Assembly: GCA_950097015.1 (NCBI GenBank)
Contig: CATNEN010000002.1
Span: forward strand, 5,969,501 to 6,033,500
Direction: 5' to 3'
From: Macrostomum hystrix
Taxonomy: Eukaryota > Platyhelminthes > Macrostomidae
Length of the DNA stretch: 64,000 bases
Part shown: positions 1 through 11,814 of the stretch, one piece after another
How positions within the stretch are numbered: position 1 is the stretch's first letter
How the letters are laid out: each line of letters opens with the position of its first letter
Translations under genes and position numbers: made by a program
The notes under the pieces: generated by a model
The model's database searches: none
Told to the model about the DNA's origin: nothing
Seen by the model: only the letters and a program-made list of their open reading frames with translations

Positions 1-304
1 ATCTAGCTTATTTATTTATCGCGATGCAATCAGCAACAAATGTGACAATTGATTACAATTACGTACTCGTAGATTGGAAATTGCCAGCTAAACCAGCAAG
101 AAATGCACTTTAATAACAATCATGTTAGCCAACGTGTAAAGTGTCTTAAGACGCACTTTTAGTGTGTGAGGATTTTTACGTAGTTTGACGGACAAGCTCA
201 CGTGGCCTATGTAGCCATGCATCTAGAATACGCAGAATATTTAGCATTATATGCCTTGACGTTAGACAAACAGTTGAGTCAACGTAAAAAAGTAAGAGCA
301 ACAG
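1..304. other. AT-rich sequence without a recognisable gene
   Basis: I see no splice-bounded coding sequence, RNA gene or transposon end here. An open frame starts at 202 but runs into the tandem repeat that begins near 305, so I do not read it as a gene. Confidence 0.5.
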
Positions 305-756
305 CTGAGAGTCAGGAAACCAGACTGTCAGGACAGCACAGTCAGGACAGCACAGTCAGGAAAGTCGGGACAGCAGATTCAGGACAGTCAGGACAGTCAG
401 GACAGCACAGTCAGGAAAGTCGGGACAGCAGATTCAGGACAGTCAGGACAGTCAGGACAGCACAGTCAGGAAAGTTGGGACAGCAGATTCAGGACAGTCA
501 GGACAGCACAGTCAGGACAGCACAGTCAGGACAGCGCAGTCAGGAAAGTCGCGACAGCAGATTCAGGACAGTCAGGACAGCACAGTCAAGACAGCACAGT
601 CGGGATAGCACAGTCAGCACAGTCAGGACAGCAAAGTAAGGACAGCACAGTCAGGAAAGTCGGGACAGCAGATTCAGGACAGTCAGGACAGTCAGGACAG
701 CACAGTCAGGACAGCACAGTCAGGACAGCACAGTCAGGACAGCACTGTCAGGGCAG
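305..756. repeat. Minisatellite of CAGTCAGGACAGCA-type units
   Basis: Short G/A/C-rich units of the type GTCAGGACA and GTCAGGACAGCACA alternate, with a recurring longer block (AGTCGGGACAGCAGATTC). It ends just beyond the stop codon of the minus-strand DOCK gene at 757, so it would lie in that gene's 3' flank or 3' UTR. The open frame across it is a consequence of repeat structure. Confidence 0.9.
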
Positions 757-3700
757 TCAGAACTGGCTTGTTCGCCGAACGAAGTAGCGAGGCACGATTG
801 GGGGCGCAGCTCCAGTTGCCAGTCGCTCCAGTTGGGCGCGCAGAGTCGCGGCTGCCGGGGAGCTGACTGCGATCCCCAGCCGCTGCAACTGCTGCAAGAG
901 TCGAGTCGCGATTTCAGCGACTTCGGTGGCCAACCCGACGCCAGATGGTCGCCGCCGATAGAGCAGCTCCAGGCATCGGGCAGCTTGGTCTAAAAGGCGT
1001 CTTGCTTCCAGCAGGAGTCGAGTCCGATGATTGTTGGCTTCTTGAACATCGATATCTTCATCGGCATCTTCGTCCGTGTCGACAGATCGAAGCTCTGCCA
1101 GAGTGGCGTCGAACTCACTGGGAACCTGCTGGACCAGTTGCATCAGGTGCTGCCAATCGTCGATGGCCTCCTGGGCGTCGGCGACGTCTGTTGAGATCAC
1201 GAGGTCGCGAGCTGCGCAGCGGAGCTCCCAGGCGACAGCCTCGATGCTTCGGGCTGCGGACTCAGCGGGTGACTCGGTTAGCGACTCGACCAGGCGGGCC
1301 GGCAGAAGCCGCACTGGCGCGGGCATTGTCTCCTCGACCTCGTAAACCCACAGCAGCCGGCGACGACGTCGGCGACTTGGCGTAGTGGCTCCCGGCGACT
1401 CGAAGCGAATAAATCGACTAACGTCGTTGTGCCGATGATGCGTCATGGCGGAGAGGGAGTTGTTGCCGCCACCGCCTCCGCTGACGAGTCCCGGCATTGG
1501 CGGCTGTGGCACAGGTGTTAGCGGGTGCAGTCGAACGCACAGGCCGGATGAATAGCCGCAGTCGTCGTCTTCGCCGTCGTCGACAAAGTCTTCTTGTTCC
1601 GGTAAGGCGTGGCCTTCAGTGGCTGGACGAATGGCAGCGTCGGGCAGCAGGCGCGCGAGTCGCTCCGCAGCTTCGTCTAGCGACGCTCCGTCTGGGAAGG
1701 CGCAGATGAACCGCCTCGCTCGGTCGACACCGTCGAAGCAGTTGCGCATTCCAGCCGGGAGGCAGTCGACCTCCTCGTTGTTGTTGCTGCTGTGGTTTCG
1801 CATCACAGCCAGGTAGTAGGTTGGCGGAGTTCGCCGCCGCTCTGACAGAGGCGGGCTGTCCAGCTGCTGGCAGAGGTCGGACAGCAGCAGCAGGGCGGAG
1901 CGCTCACGCTGGAAGTCCAGGAGGTTGTCGCGGTAGTGTCGGCGCAGCTCCTCGGCTTGCTGTTTAGCCTTCATTGGCAGCTGGGCTCGTCTGAACTGCT
2001 CCATCGAGTTCATCAGGAGGCGCTCCTGCGGCGGGGCGGTACCAGAAAACACAACACATTCGATTTCTCATCACATTTAGTCCTCCTAAATTCCATCAGT
2101 CCAACTCAACCGATGCCAAAGTAACTACGAGTACATGACCTTTGAATTAGGTGAACTCAAAATACTTTATGTTAGAAAACAGCTAGATCCAGGCCGTCAA
2201 TTTGCAGGTTTCTCTCCGCCCAGTCAGAGGTGTGAATATCAGAAAACTTTAACAATCCACCCCTCCTCCGCCAACGGAGTATTATTTATCGAACCAAACA
2301 GAAGTCCTTAGGAGTAGCGCCCACCTCCGCTCAAAGTACGCTTATGTTGCTTATTGATCAAATCAGAACCCTCACGCCAATAAACAGAGGCAGTAGAGTG
2401 CCTATTGCCTGCTCTCCGCCCCGTTCTCAAACCGGCTGCCAAGCGTCCCCTGGAGATAAGCTGTCCTTGTCTCCAGGGTCTGCGACAAGAATCGGCAACG
2501 CAGCATTTAAAAATATTTTGCCATCTGCTGATTAACTGAATGCAGTAGGGCAGCGGGCAATGGCACACCATTTGGTGACACCAGACCCGTCAGCCAGCGA
2601 GGAGGCAATTCTGCCCATTTCGCTGACTCCTGAGCACACACGCACACAGATACTGTACGCGGGCACATACTCAACAGGTGTGTACATCTGCCCTGACTTT
2701 CTCGTCGTCAGGCAGTGTAGACTCTCACTGTGCCTTGGAGGTTGGCCCTCAAGGGCGTCAATTGCACGACAAGCCCCCAAAGCCTTCTCTCCGCGTCTGC
2801 GCCCCAAATGAACGTTAACCGCTTGCCGCTCACCCCCTCAAGGAGTCCTTGATATAGCATCTAGACGCTATAGATGCTATATCTAGGACTCCTTGCGCAA
2901 ATGCCTAAAATCTCAGGATTGTTTAAACCTCAGAAACGTCTGCATCTACAAATTAATTGCCGTAGGAAGAATGAAAGCCATCCAAAGCAATCACCGACCT
3001 TGAGCTCCGACTGGGTCTGGCAGTCCCTCAGGTCGGGCGGCAGCTTCCAGCCGCCGATAACGGAGCCAGTCGCCGGTTCGTCGCTCCAGTCCAGACTGCG
3101 GGCCGTCGACGCGAGGCAGCAGGCGGCCTCAGCAAGGCGGCCGGCCCGCTCCTGTAGCTGCGCCAGGCGCAGCAGGCACCGCCAGGCCAGCTGAGTCAGC
3201 CCGGCCGACAGGTAGAACCGGTGCAACCGGTACAGCGCCAGTGCCTGCGGATCTTCGACCAGCTCGCCGGCGCCGCTTCTGGCCAGCCGGCGCGTGCTCT
3301 CGCGCAGCAGGCTGAGCTGCTCGCTGATTGAGGACACCAACGGCTTCAGCGGCGAGGCTGGGATACCAGCCAGGTCGGTGGTATCGCCAGCCTTCAGGAC
3401 GGTGTCGAGAAGTCGGTGGAATCTGGCCGCGAAGCCTTCGTCGGCTCGTTGCTGCTCAATGAGCTCGTTGATGGCCAGAGTGAGCTCAAGGGCGCTGGCT
3501 TCGGCAGCTTCGGGGACCTGGCGACGAGGGGTTCGGGGATCTCAGGGATTGAAATTTAGAAATCTGAGACTGGGATTCGGGATCTAGGATTGGGAAGGAT
3601 TGGGGAAGAGGGATTCGAAAAAGGATTCGGGATCTGGGATTCGGAAGAAGAAATCGGGGATCTAGGGATTGGGAAGTAGGGATCTAGAGACTGGGAGGTA

Positions 3701-6700
3701 GGAATCTAGAGATTAAAAGTAGGGATCTAGGGATTGGCAAGTAGGAATCCAGAGATTGGGAAGTAGGGATCTAGAGATTGGGAAGTAGGGATCTAGAGAC
3801 TGGGAAGTAGGAATCCAGAGATTTGGAAGTAGGGATTTGGAATCTTATATTGGAAAGTAGGGGTCGGGGTCGGGATCTAGGGTGGATTGGGGAGTTGGGA
3901 TTGGGGATCTAGGATCGGAAAGTGGGTATTAAGTGGGGTTTTAGCACTATTTCAATATGAGATGTCGGGAAGGAAAATAGATATCGCGAATGCGGAAATG
4001 GGATTTAGGATGGGGTTTCATAATGCTTTAACAACCTGCAGCACATCGGCCAGCATCCTGACGGCCATCTCTTGCAGCTCCATCTGGTTTGGTCGCGCAG
4101 CGGCGGCGCAGCGCAGCAATTTCGGCGTCAGGCTGGGCGCCAGATTCGCGCGAGTTGGCGCCGGCAGGCGGCGCCAGACGGAGCGCGCCACCACCAGGGC
4201 CGACAAGCGAAGGTCCGGCTCCAGAGCGGCCAGGCGCGGATGTCGCCGACGCTCCTCAGCCGTCGCGATCGCCTGCGGCTGCTGGATGAAGCTGAATAGG
4301 CTGGCCATGGAGCAGCGCGCCAGGTCGGGCAGGCTCTCAAGGGGCAGCAGCTCGGACAGTCGGTGCAGCGTTTCCATGACAACCGCCGACTCCAGCAGCA
4401 GCAGGCTGTTCCAGTTGCCCCACCGGCCCGCGTACTGGTCGAACAGGCCAGACAGCAGCTGCAGCAGCTCGCCGGATTCGTCCGACAGGTCGGTCTTCGC
4501 CGCCTCCGTCGTCGGCCAGAGATCGACGCCGACAACTGCCGACCATTGGAATGCGGTGGCGGAGGCCGAGTGCCTATCGGCGGTCTCAAGCCAGGCCTAC
4601 AAAGGGAGAATTCCATGATTCCATGATTCCATGATTCCATGATTCCATGGTTCCATGATTCCATGATTCCATGGTTCCATGATTCCATGGTTCCATGATT
4701 CCATCATTTCATCATTCCACGATTCCATGATTCCACGATTCCATGATTCCATGATTCCATGATTCCATGATTCCATGGTTCCATGATTACATGATTCCAT
4801 GGTTCCATGATTCCATGATTCCATGATTCCATGGTTCCATAATTCCATGATTCCATGGTTCCATGATTCCATGATTCCATGATTCCATGATTCCATGGTT
4901 CCATGATTCCATGATTCCATGATTCCATGATTCCATGGTTCCACGATTCCATGATTCCATGATTCCATGATTCCATCATTTCATCATTTCATCATTCCAT
5001 CATTCCACGATTCCATGATTCCATGATTCCATGATTCCATGATTCCATGGTTCCATGATTCCATGATTCCATGATTCCATGATTCCATGATTCCATGATT
5101 CCATGGTTCCATGGTTCCACGATTCCATGATTCCATGATTCCATGATTCCATCATTTCATCATTCTATGATTCCACGATTCCACAATTCCACGGAACAGA
5201 GAAATCTTGAATCTAGTTCGTAATAATAATTTAGATAATCAATAATTGACTACACCTGCAGCTACTGCGCGGCGCATCTGAAGGCTGCGAACAGCTGTTC
5301 AGTCCATGGACTGGGGGGACGCCACACCCACCTGTTCAACAGCTGGGTGAACTGAATAATTGCATAGCTTGCTATAGGATACAAATTGTTCGAGTGGAGT
5401 CGAGAATCGAACCCCTGACCTTTAAGTCGTGAGTCCGTGGCTCTAACCACAAGACTACAATCCCCCTAGCATATCTAGGGAAGATGAATAAATAGAGGAT
5501 TTATGAAGAATTGATGATTGAGGATGCAAACAGTGCCAGACCTGCCAGGCAGACTCAGATCTGTTGAACATCTCCATGAGGGACACGATGGCTGTGAGGA
5601 ACAGCCGCAGGTACTTTGGCTCCAGGCCTGGCCGCGTCCTCAAGCCTTCAAGCGGCCTGTCGAAGGCCACCAGGGCGCAGGTCTGCGTCAGCGGGCGGAG
5701 AATTCGGCGACGCGCCAGTAGCTGCACCGCCGGCTCCGCCACCGAAGCCTCGAGGCCGCCGAGTCGTCTGAGCAGTTCGTTCAGCGGGCGGAGGCTGGCC
5801 TCGAGGATGCTCAGGTTGGATGGCCGCACCTGGCAGGTGTTTCAAGGATAAAATGAGCAATGGTTAAAACTGAGCAATGATCCCCGTTTGAACCTTCGAA
5901 TCCTCATTTAAGAGGCTGGGATCCTAAATAATCAAATTTGAAATTGCTCCTGCTGCTCGAGGTCTCGTAGACACCAGACCTGCAGCCAGCGACGAGGAAA
6001 TTCTGCCCATTCCGCTGACTCCTGAGCACTCCTGAGCCCATCGCTACAGTCAATGGACTGAACAGTTGTAGGTAGCCTAAAGGGGTTTCGTGTTAAAGAT
6101 ACATCGGACTGACGGCTTAAAGGTCGGGGGTTCGATTCCGGACTTCACTGGTCCTGAACTCTGCATTTCTTCATCAGTTCACCAAGCTGTTGGGTACCAG
6201 CATTGGGTAATTGAGAGCGGGTGTGGCGTCTACCCAGTGGATTGAACACCCGTTGATGCGGCACGCGATAGCTTCGGCTGTGCTGTCGGCTTCACACCTG
6301 GGGCCACTTCCCAATCTACTAACCTGATCCTCGATTTTGTTCCTCTCGCAGGCCAGGGTCTCGATGGCCAGGTCGGCAGCAATCTCCGTCAGCTGCAGCC
6401 GGGTGTCCGGCCACGCCCAGAACTCGTCCACCTCGACCAGCTGGTCGAATCGGAGCAGCCCCACAGGTGGGCTTTGCTGAGCAGCCCGAAGGTCGGACAG
6501 AACTCGCCACAGCTGCTGCCAGAGCCAGCGAGGTTCGGCGGCTTCAACAAGCAGCGGCAGGCAGTCGGTGAAGAGGCCGGCTGCGAACTTGCAGTGCAGG
6601 ATGTTGCCTGTGCGGATCGGGTGCTGACGGAAGGCGCGGAACAGGAAGTCGAACTGCTCCTGAAGAATGTCGGAGCGTTGAAAATTTTCGCGCACCGCTG

Positions 6701-7172
6701 AGAAGGCAACGAGGCGCAGGACGGGCCGGACGCTGGCGTACAGGTCCTGCATCACCGCCTGGGGATGGAAAGCGGTTGAACATTGTGCGAGCTTTTTGGG
6801 GACTTTTCTGGGATTTAAGATGGACTCTCTTTATCATTTAAGATTGGGATTTGGGAGCCGTTCCCACCTGTGCTCCGGTGGGCAGCCTGAAGTCGCGGTG
6901 CACCTCGGTGGCCAGTTGCCTCAGCAGGACTCGGTGAAGCCCAGCCGGTGGCGGCCAGTCCGCCAGGCAGGCGGTCAGCAGAGCGGCCTCGGCCTGCGGC
7001 GGTCTCTTCGCGGCCAGTGCGAGCAGGCGGACGAGGCCGCTGAACGCGGGGTCGGAGACGCTGGACTCCTGGGCGCTCACTCGGATGAGCAGCGCCCGAA
7101 GGAGGCCCGGGAAGCACGCCAGGAGGTCCCGCTCGTCCTCGGCTTCGAGGCGCAGCTCGGATGGCGATGGAA

Positions 7173-7206
<34 letters not shown>

Positions 7207-9818
7207 ATACGGTAGCTGAAGCAGGCTTGAGATTCGCCAACTCGTTGATCGCCGGCTGGTGCAGAAGTCCAGGCTGATGCTGACGCGGTTTGTGGGGCCG
7301 CTCGACTCGGCGCCTCTCGCTTTGTCGCTGCCTCCGCCGCCTCCGCCGCCACCGCTGCTGCTCGCCTTCTCGTCGAAGCTGCTCAATGTCGATCGGCTGC
7401 CAGTCGAGAGACTCGGAGAAGCGGTGGCCATCGAGCCGGCGGAAACCACGGCAGCAGCGGCAGCCGAGGCGTCCGAGTCGTGGAACAGGACGGTGCGCGA
7501 GCCGGCCGGGCTGAGGCAGGCAACGCCGCGCTCGATCGTCACCAGGGGCAGCCGCGCCCAACCGAGGCAGCGCTCGCCGCGTTGCTGACGGCTGGACCGG
7601 TGCCAAGCCTCCAGGGCCAGCTGGTGCTCTTGGCTCGACTGAAGCCGGCTGAGGTCCAGCCGAATCAGCTGATCCCAGACAGGCTGGGAGCGGTGGTACA
7701 TCACCCGGCTGCGGAACGGGTGTGCTTCGCCGCCGCCACCGCCACCGCCGCCACCGCCACTGCCGCCCCTGCGGACCAGCGGCGCCTCGAGGTTGGCAAT
7801 AACGCCGGGAACCGGGCTTCCACTCGAGTCGACAACCTTTTCGATTGCAGGGATTTCGAATTGAGGTGAAAATAAATATAGAAATTTTGGAAGGTCATTA
7901 TCACCTTAAACCAAAGCTCGTCAACTATAACGATTTGAACTTCGACCCTATTTCGTCAGATGGATTTCTCGACACGGATGATTCCCACGCGGGCTGGGAC
8001 ACCCCGAAGACTGAGACTTTCACTCTACTTGAATTGGAAACTACAAGCCTACTCACCTGAGCGACAATCTCAACGTTGGGCTCCGAGTGCCCGTTGGCAG
8101 TGGCGGCGCTGAAGTGTCCGGAGTCCAGCCACACGTAAGCCTCGTCCCGGTCGTCTCGTCCGAGACCGCCGCGGTGACTCGTCGGCCGGGAGGTGAGCAG
8201 CGCGGAGGCTGTCGACGCGCCGCTGACAATGCGAGCTTGCAGCCTCAGCTGGGCTACAAAATCTTCCGCGGTTGCGGTCGATGGCCTCCGGCCCATCAAG
8301 GAATCCCCGGGCTTCGACCTCGGACCGTCGACGTCGACAGAGTCGCTAGAGGCGCCGACTTGCACGATGCCGACAGTGACAGCCTCCCCGGCTGAGGCGG
8401 CTCGACCAACTTCAGCGAAGGCCTGGCCGAACGGGCGAAGAACGAAGCCACCGCTGAACCCGCCGCCGCTGCCACCGCCGCTGCCGCTGCCACCGCCGCT
8501 GCCACCGCCGCCGCCGCCTTTAAGAAACTCGCCCAGGCTGAGTCGCTGTGTCGGCAGTCGACCTCGACGATCTACGCGGATGTGGAGCACGGAACTGAAC
8601 GCCACGGAGCTGCCGACTTCCCTGACGAGACGAACAAAAGTAACAATCCTAGTTTGGGATACTGGACTCTATCGATGATTTAGGGATTAGGGATTAGGGA
8701 TTAGGGATTAGAAGGGGGTGAGTGGCATAGCAGTTAATGCGTTTGCCTCTCGAGCCAAGGTCCCTAAGCTCGATTCCGCGACGAGGCCACATTAATTCGG
8801 GGCGCAGCCGCGGAGAGAAGGCTTGGGGGCTTGTCGTGCAATTTACGCCCTTGAGGGCCAACCTCCAAGGCACAGTGAGAGTCTACACTGCCTGACGACG
8901 AGAAAGTCAGGGCAGATGTGCACACCTGTTGTGAGTGTGTGCCCGCGTACAGTATCTGTGTGCGAGTGTTCCTGGAGTCAGAATTGCCTCCTCGCTGGCT
9001 GCGGGTCTAGTGTCATCGTATGATATACCATTGCCCCCAGCCCTCCTGCAATGAATATTATCATAATTATTTTGGATTAGAACCTCCATAAGGTTGCGAG
9101 GGTTGTGGGCTTGTGGGACAATTAATCCCAGGCATAGAGATTAATCCCAAATTAATCCCAGGCATAGAGATACTGTTGCAGCGTATGTTGTGAGCAGCTG
9201 GCCAGAGCTCTCTGGTTGGTTGAAGCTTCTATCTCGTGTCAAAAGTATACCCTTCTTGTCCATTGTTACCCCAGAACCCGAAGTGTCTGGACTCTGAACT
9301 GTCCCGCAGGAAACCCCAGGCGGTCAGCACTCAAATCCCTGATAATGAAAAGTTTGCCATTCTGGAGCCATTCCAGTTTGTGTGCCTCAGGGATTTCAAT
9401 ATCGATTGGGAATCGCGACCAACGATCGAGATGCTGCATCAGGGGATTCGGAGAGTCACCTGAACAAAACGGACGCATCCAGCTGAGCCCCCGGTGGCTT
9501 CTGGCCCAGATCCGAGGCCGGGTCGCACAGCAGGGTCAGCGGCTCCCACTGCCCACCGCACTTGAGTCCATTCGATGTGTTGCAACTATCTGAGCACAGG
9601 ACCAGCGTGATCTCCAGCGGTTCCGGACAGCTCGGACAGTCCAGACTGAGCAGCCTCACTAGCAGGCTGGCCGGTTCGTCTGCCGCCTCTGCCGATCCTG
9701 CAGTCGTTGACGCTCCGGTCTCGGTCTCCAAAGTTTCATAGGCCTGCGCAAAGAAGTCGTCCAGACAGCAGGCCGATCCATCCCCGGCGCCAGGGCAGCG
9801 CCCCTCATCCTGCGACAT
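757..9818 (-). CDS. DOCK-family guanine nucleotide exchange factor (DOCK1-5-like), eight exons, 5' end uncertain
   Basis: DOCK proteins activate Rac or Rap through a DHR-2 domain and bind phosphoinositides through a C2-like DHR-1 domain. Exons read on the minus strand: 9818-9460, 8621-8057, 7836-6868, 6758-6324, 5829-5542, 4596-4036, 3517-2999, 2025-757, all GT-AG with matching phase, about 1,654 residues. The second exon holds the pre-C2 segment (LRPFGQAFAEV). DHR-1 spans exons 2-3 (YVWLDSGHF, then VMYHRSQPVWDQLIRLDL). Exons 3-6 look like the helical middle. DHR-2 starts in exon 7 (LYRLHRFYL, then LDWSDEP) and fills exon 8 (LLWVYEVEETMPAPVRLL). Two donors are non-ideal (GTCTGG at 5541, GTCGGT at 2998). 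Glycine runs (about 7730-7765, 8462-8515) and a glutamine run (about 7170-7205) interrupt DHR-1 and its flanks. No N-terminal SH3 domain is seen, so ATG 9818 may lie in an internal exon. The nucleotide-sensor loop of DHR-2 is not recognisable. Confidence 0.82.
2540..2848 (-). mobile_element. SINE family S1 (tRNA-derived), inverted, in a DOCK intron
   Basis: Same body as the copies at 8713 and 49869: read on the minus strand it has the block starting GGGGCGCAG, then the GAGAAAGTCAGGGCA-like segment, and ends near CTGCAT at 2540. The tRNA-like head with promoter boxes is shortened here. It lies in the last DOCK intron (2026-2998) and abuts a 55-bp palindrome. Confidence 0.8.
2840..2894. repeat. 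Near-perfect 55-bp palindrome
   Basis: The left arm begins AAGGAGTCCTTGATATAGCA. The right arm is its reverse complement with few mismatches and ends GGACTCCTT. There is almost no loop, so a hairpin or cruciform is possible. It lies at the 5' (head) end of the inverted SINE in the last DOCK intron. Confidence 0.85.
3540..3990. repeat. Degenerate G-rich minisatellite in a DOCK intron
   Basis: Imperfect units of about 20-22 bp of the type GGGAAGTAGGGATCTAGAGA repeat and decay toward 3990. The array begins about 20 bp from the splice acceptor at 3518 and fills most of the intron between the exons ending at 4036 and starting at 3517. Confidence 0.85.
4611..5195. repeat. 8-bp minisatellite (ATTCCATG) in a DOCK intron
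   Basis: About 70 units of ATTCCATG with GTTCCATG, ATCATTTC and CACGATTC variants. It starts about 14 bp from the acceptor at 4597 and fills over half of this intron. Each unit carries ATG on one strand and CAT on the other, so spurious open frames arise. Confidence 0.95.
5243..5466 (-). mobile_element. SINE family S2 (tRNA-derived), complete-looking copy
   Basis: On the minus strand the head near 5466 reads like a tRNA: an A-box-like TAGTCTTGTGGTTAGAGCC and a B-box-like GGGGTTCGATTCTCGAC. The body contains the shared motif CCAGTCCATGGACTGAACAG and ends in the GCGCGGCGCATC and ACCTGCAGC segment. It lies in the DOCK intron between the exons at 5542 and 4596, next to the 8-bp minisatellite. 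Confidence 0.85.
5965..6312 (+). mobile_element. SINE mosaic: S1 fragment fused to S2 pieces
   Basis: An inverted S1 fragment (CCAGACCTGCAGCCAGCGA to about 6035) is followed by S2 body (CAATGGACTGAACAGTTG), then an S2 head-like segment with a B-box (GGGGGTTCGATTCCGGAC) and more S2 body to the GATAGCTTCGGCTGTGCTG motif near 6285. It ends just before the splice donor of the DOCK exon ending at 6324. Confidence 0.7.
7170..7205. repeat. CTG/CAG triplet run inside a DOCK exon
   Basis: About eleven tandem triplets are read as polyglutamine on the minus strand, within the third recognised DOCK exon (7836-6868), shortly after DHR-1. Length polymorphism would be expected. Confidence 0.9.
8672..8707. 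repeat. Short TTAGGGA heptamer array
   Basis: Five or so heptamers of TTAGGGA lie immediately 5' of the S1 SINE that starts near 8713, in the first recognised DOCK intron (8622-9459). The unit is 7 bp, unlike the 6-bp animal telomere repeat. Confidence 0.85.
8713..9050 (+). mobile_element. SINE family S1, near full-length reference copy
   Basis: The head resembles a tRNA: A-box-like GTGGCATAGCAGTTAATG and B-box-like AAGCTCGATTCCGCGA about 30 bp later. The body follows (GGGGCGCAGCCGCGGAGAGA, then GAGAAAGTCAGGGCAGATG, then CCTCCTCGCTGGCTGCGGG) and the copy ends at CCCTCCTGCAA. Further copies or pieces lie at 2540, 10535, 17732, 31564, 34735, 35739 and 49869. No clear target-site duplication was found by eye. 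Confidence 0.88.
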
Positions 9819-10734
9819 GATTCAGGCCAGATCTCAGGTGAAAGTGGCGCTGCCAAATCGTTGGATTTCAAGACAGTTGAAATCTGCTAATTTTCTATTT
9901 AGCTACACAGTTCCACATGCAGTGTTTTCATCTCTGGTTCACTGCGAGGCAAATGAACTGCGCGCCTTTCTCTCCTTCTTCTCTGCACCCCTACCGCTCT
10001 CTCCTGCTTTAAGTGCTCGGTCGCACACTAATAACATTCCAGTGGCCACTATAATTCAAGCTATGGACATTGGACAGGGCTGAGGTTGGAGCTGCTGTCT
10101 TGTGTACAGTCAACACGACATGGCACGCTCGAAGAGGACAAAGTGGAGCGGACGATGGGGTGTCTTGGCGGGGTTCGTAACTTTTTTTATGATGACAGGC
10201 GCAAGACGAACCAAAGCCGTTTTGCATTGGAGGGACTGTTCATGCATGCCGTTAGTGACACACCAGACACACTGCAACCCACCGCCAGCAACCCCACCGC
10301 TTTGTTCTGCCTGCATTGTGAATCTCATGGCCTGTGTTTATCCGCGTGCACTTAACAAAAGCGTTGTTTACCCACTGTTTTCGGCCAGTTTCTAAAGTGA
10401 AAACATTTCCATCCAGAATGCGGCTGTGCCACACTACATCCAATGTCCGCCAGCAAGTGGAAGTATGAAAGGTGTTTAATAAATAGCAAATGTTACAGCT
10501 TTGTAGGCATTGGTGCATAATTTAGCACCAGTTAGAGAAGGCAATTGTGTCCATTCCACTGACTCCTGAGCACACACTAACACAGTTGTGTACATCTGCC
10601 CTGACTTTCTCATCGTCAGGCAGTGTACACTCTCACTGTGCCTTGTAAGTTGACCCTCCGCCTCCAGGGTGTAAATATTCTTGTATCTCGTTCATGCATT
10701 TTCTTCCGCCAGCTAAGAAAAAAACTCTACCTGA
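9819..10734. other. DOCK upstream region with an S1 SINE fragment
   Basis: I searched the minus strand here for the missing DOCK N-terminus (SH3 domain) and found nothing convincing. A degraded inverted S1 fragment lies at about 10535-10670. The rest shows only short open frames on both strands. Confidence 0.55.
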
Positions 10735-11362
10735 ATTTGATTGTACCATAGACACAAGCCACTGAATTAGATTGGACCATAGACACAAGCCACTGAATTA
10801 GATTGGACCATAGACACAAGCCACTGAATTAGATTGGACCATAGACACAAGCCACTGAATTAGATTGGACCATAGATACAAGCCTCTATGAATTAGATTG
10901 GACCATAGACACAAACAGTCTGAATTAGATTGGACCATAGACACAAGCAGTCTAAATTAGATTGGACCATAGACAGAAGCCTCTGAATGAGATTGTACCA
11001 TAGACAAAAGCCGTCTGAAATAGATTGGACCATAGACACAAGCAGTCTGAATTAGATTGGACCATAGACACAAACAGTCTGAATTAGATTGGACCATAGA
11101 CAAAAGCCGTCTGAATTAGATTGGACCATAGACACAAGCAGTCTGAATTAGATTGGACCATAGACAAAAGCCGTCTGAATTAGATTGGACCATAGACACA
11201 AGCAGTCTGAATTAGATTGGACCATAGACACAAACAGTCTGAATTAGATTGGACCATAGACACAAACAGTCTGAATTAGATTGGACCATAGACACAAACA
11301 GTCTGAATTAGATTGGACCATAGACACAAACAGTCTGAATTAGATTGGACCATAGACAAGCC
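10735..11362. repeat. 32-bp minisatellite
   Basis: About 20 units of 32 bp whose core is GAATTAGATTGGACCATAGA followed by CACAAACAGTCT or CACAAGCCACT variants. Units at the left end share one variant tail and those at the right end another, so the array grew locally. Confidence 0.95.
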
Positions 11363-11814
11363 CACATAGAAAAAATGGCACTGAAAACATAATAATAAAA
11401 TTGTATAAACGAGTTTTAAAAGCTAAATCTACTCAAATACTAAATGAGCAACTGTCTCACAGATCGATGAACAACGAGTGTCTTAATGGCTTCTGGCATC
11501 ATGGGGTGGACATTGCCAGTGCGTGGACTGAACAGCGCAATAGTTGCCGCTGTGCCATCTGTATTTTTGAACATCTGGTATAAATAGTTTATTTTCATGC
11601 ACTGAAATTTTCGAGCGGTCCAAAATCTAGTAAATTTGCCGATTTAAATTTCCTACTTTCTACTGTCAATAGGTGAGACTGACTGAGTGACAGAATTTCA
11701 GTTTTTTCTGTATCTGCCAAAATATTTCACCAATCGCCATGAAACACTCCAAATACCACAAATACCCCAAATCGACCCAATGGGGTACTAATTAAGGTAA
11801 AAACGCTGCTTGTC
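11363..11814. other. Intergenic sequence with a decayed S2 SINE piece
   Basis: Around 11488-11560 the sequence resembles the S2 body (GTGGACTGAACAGCGCAATA and the following CTGTGCCATCT). The rest is AT-rich with no coding signal that I can support. Confidence 0.5.

Noticed and set aside
202-639. 145-codon open frame
   Set aside because: Most of it is the GTCAGGACA minisatellite, and it has no domain or splice context.
8672-8707. Interstitial telomere repeat
   Set aside because: The unit is the heptamer TTAGGGA, not TTAGGG, and the run is only about 36 bp.
8713-8790. Functional tRNA gene
   Set aside because: It has A- and B-box-like motifs but no cloverleaf that I can pair, and it continues into a SINE body found at several loci. 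The same holds for the heads at 5440-5466, 49501 and 49869.
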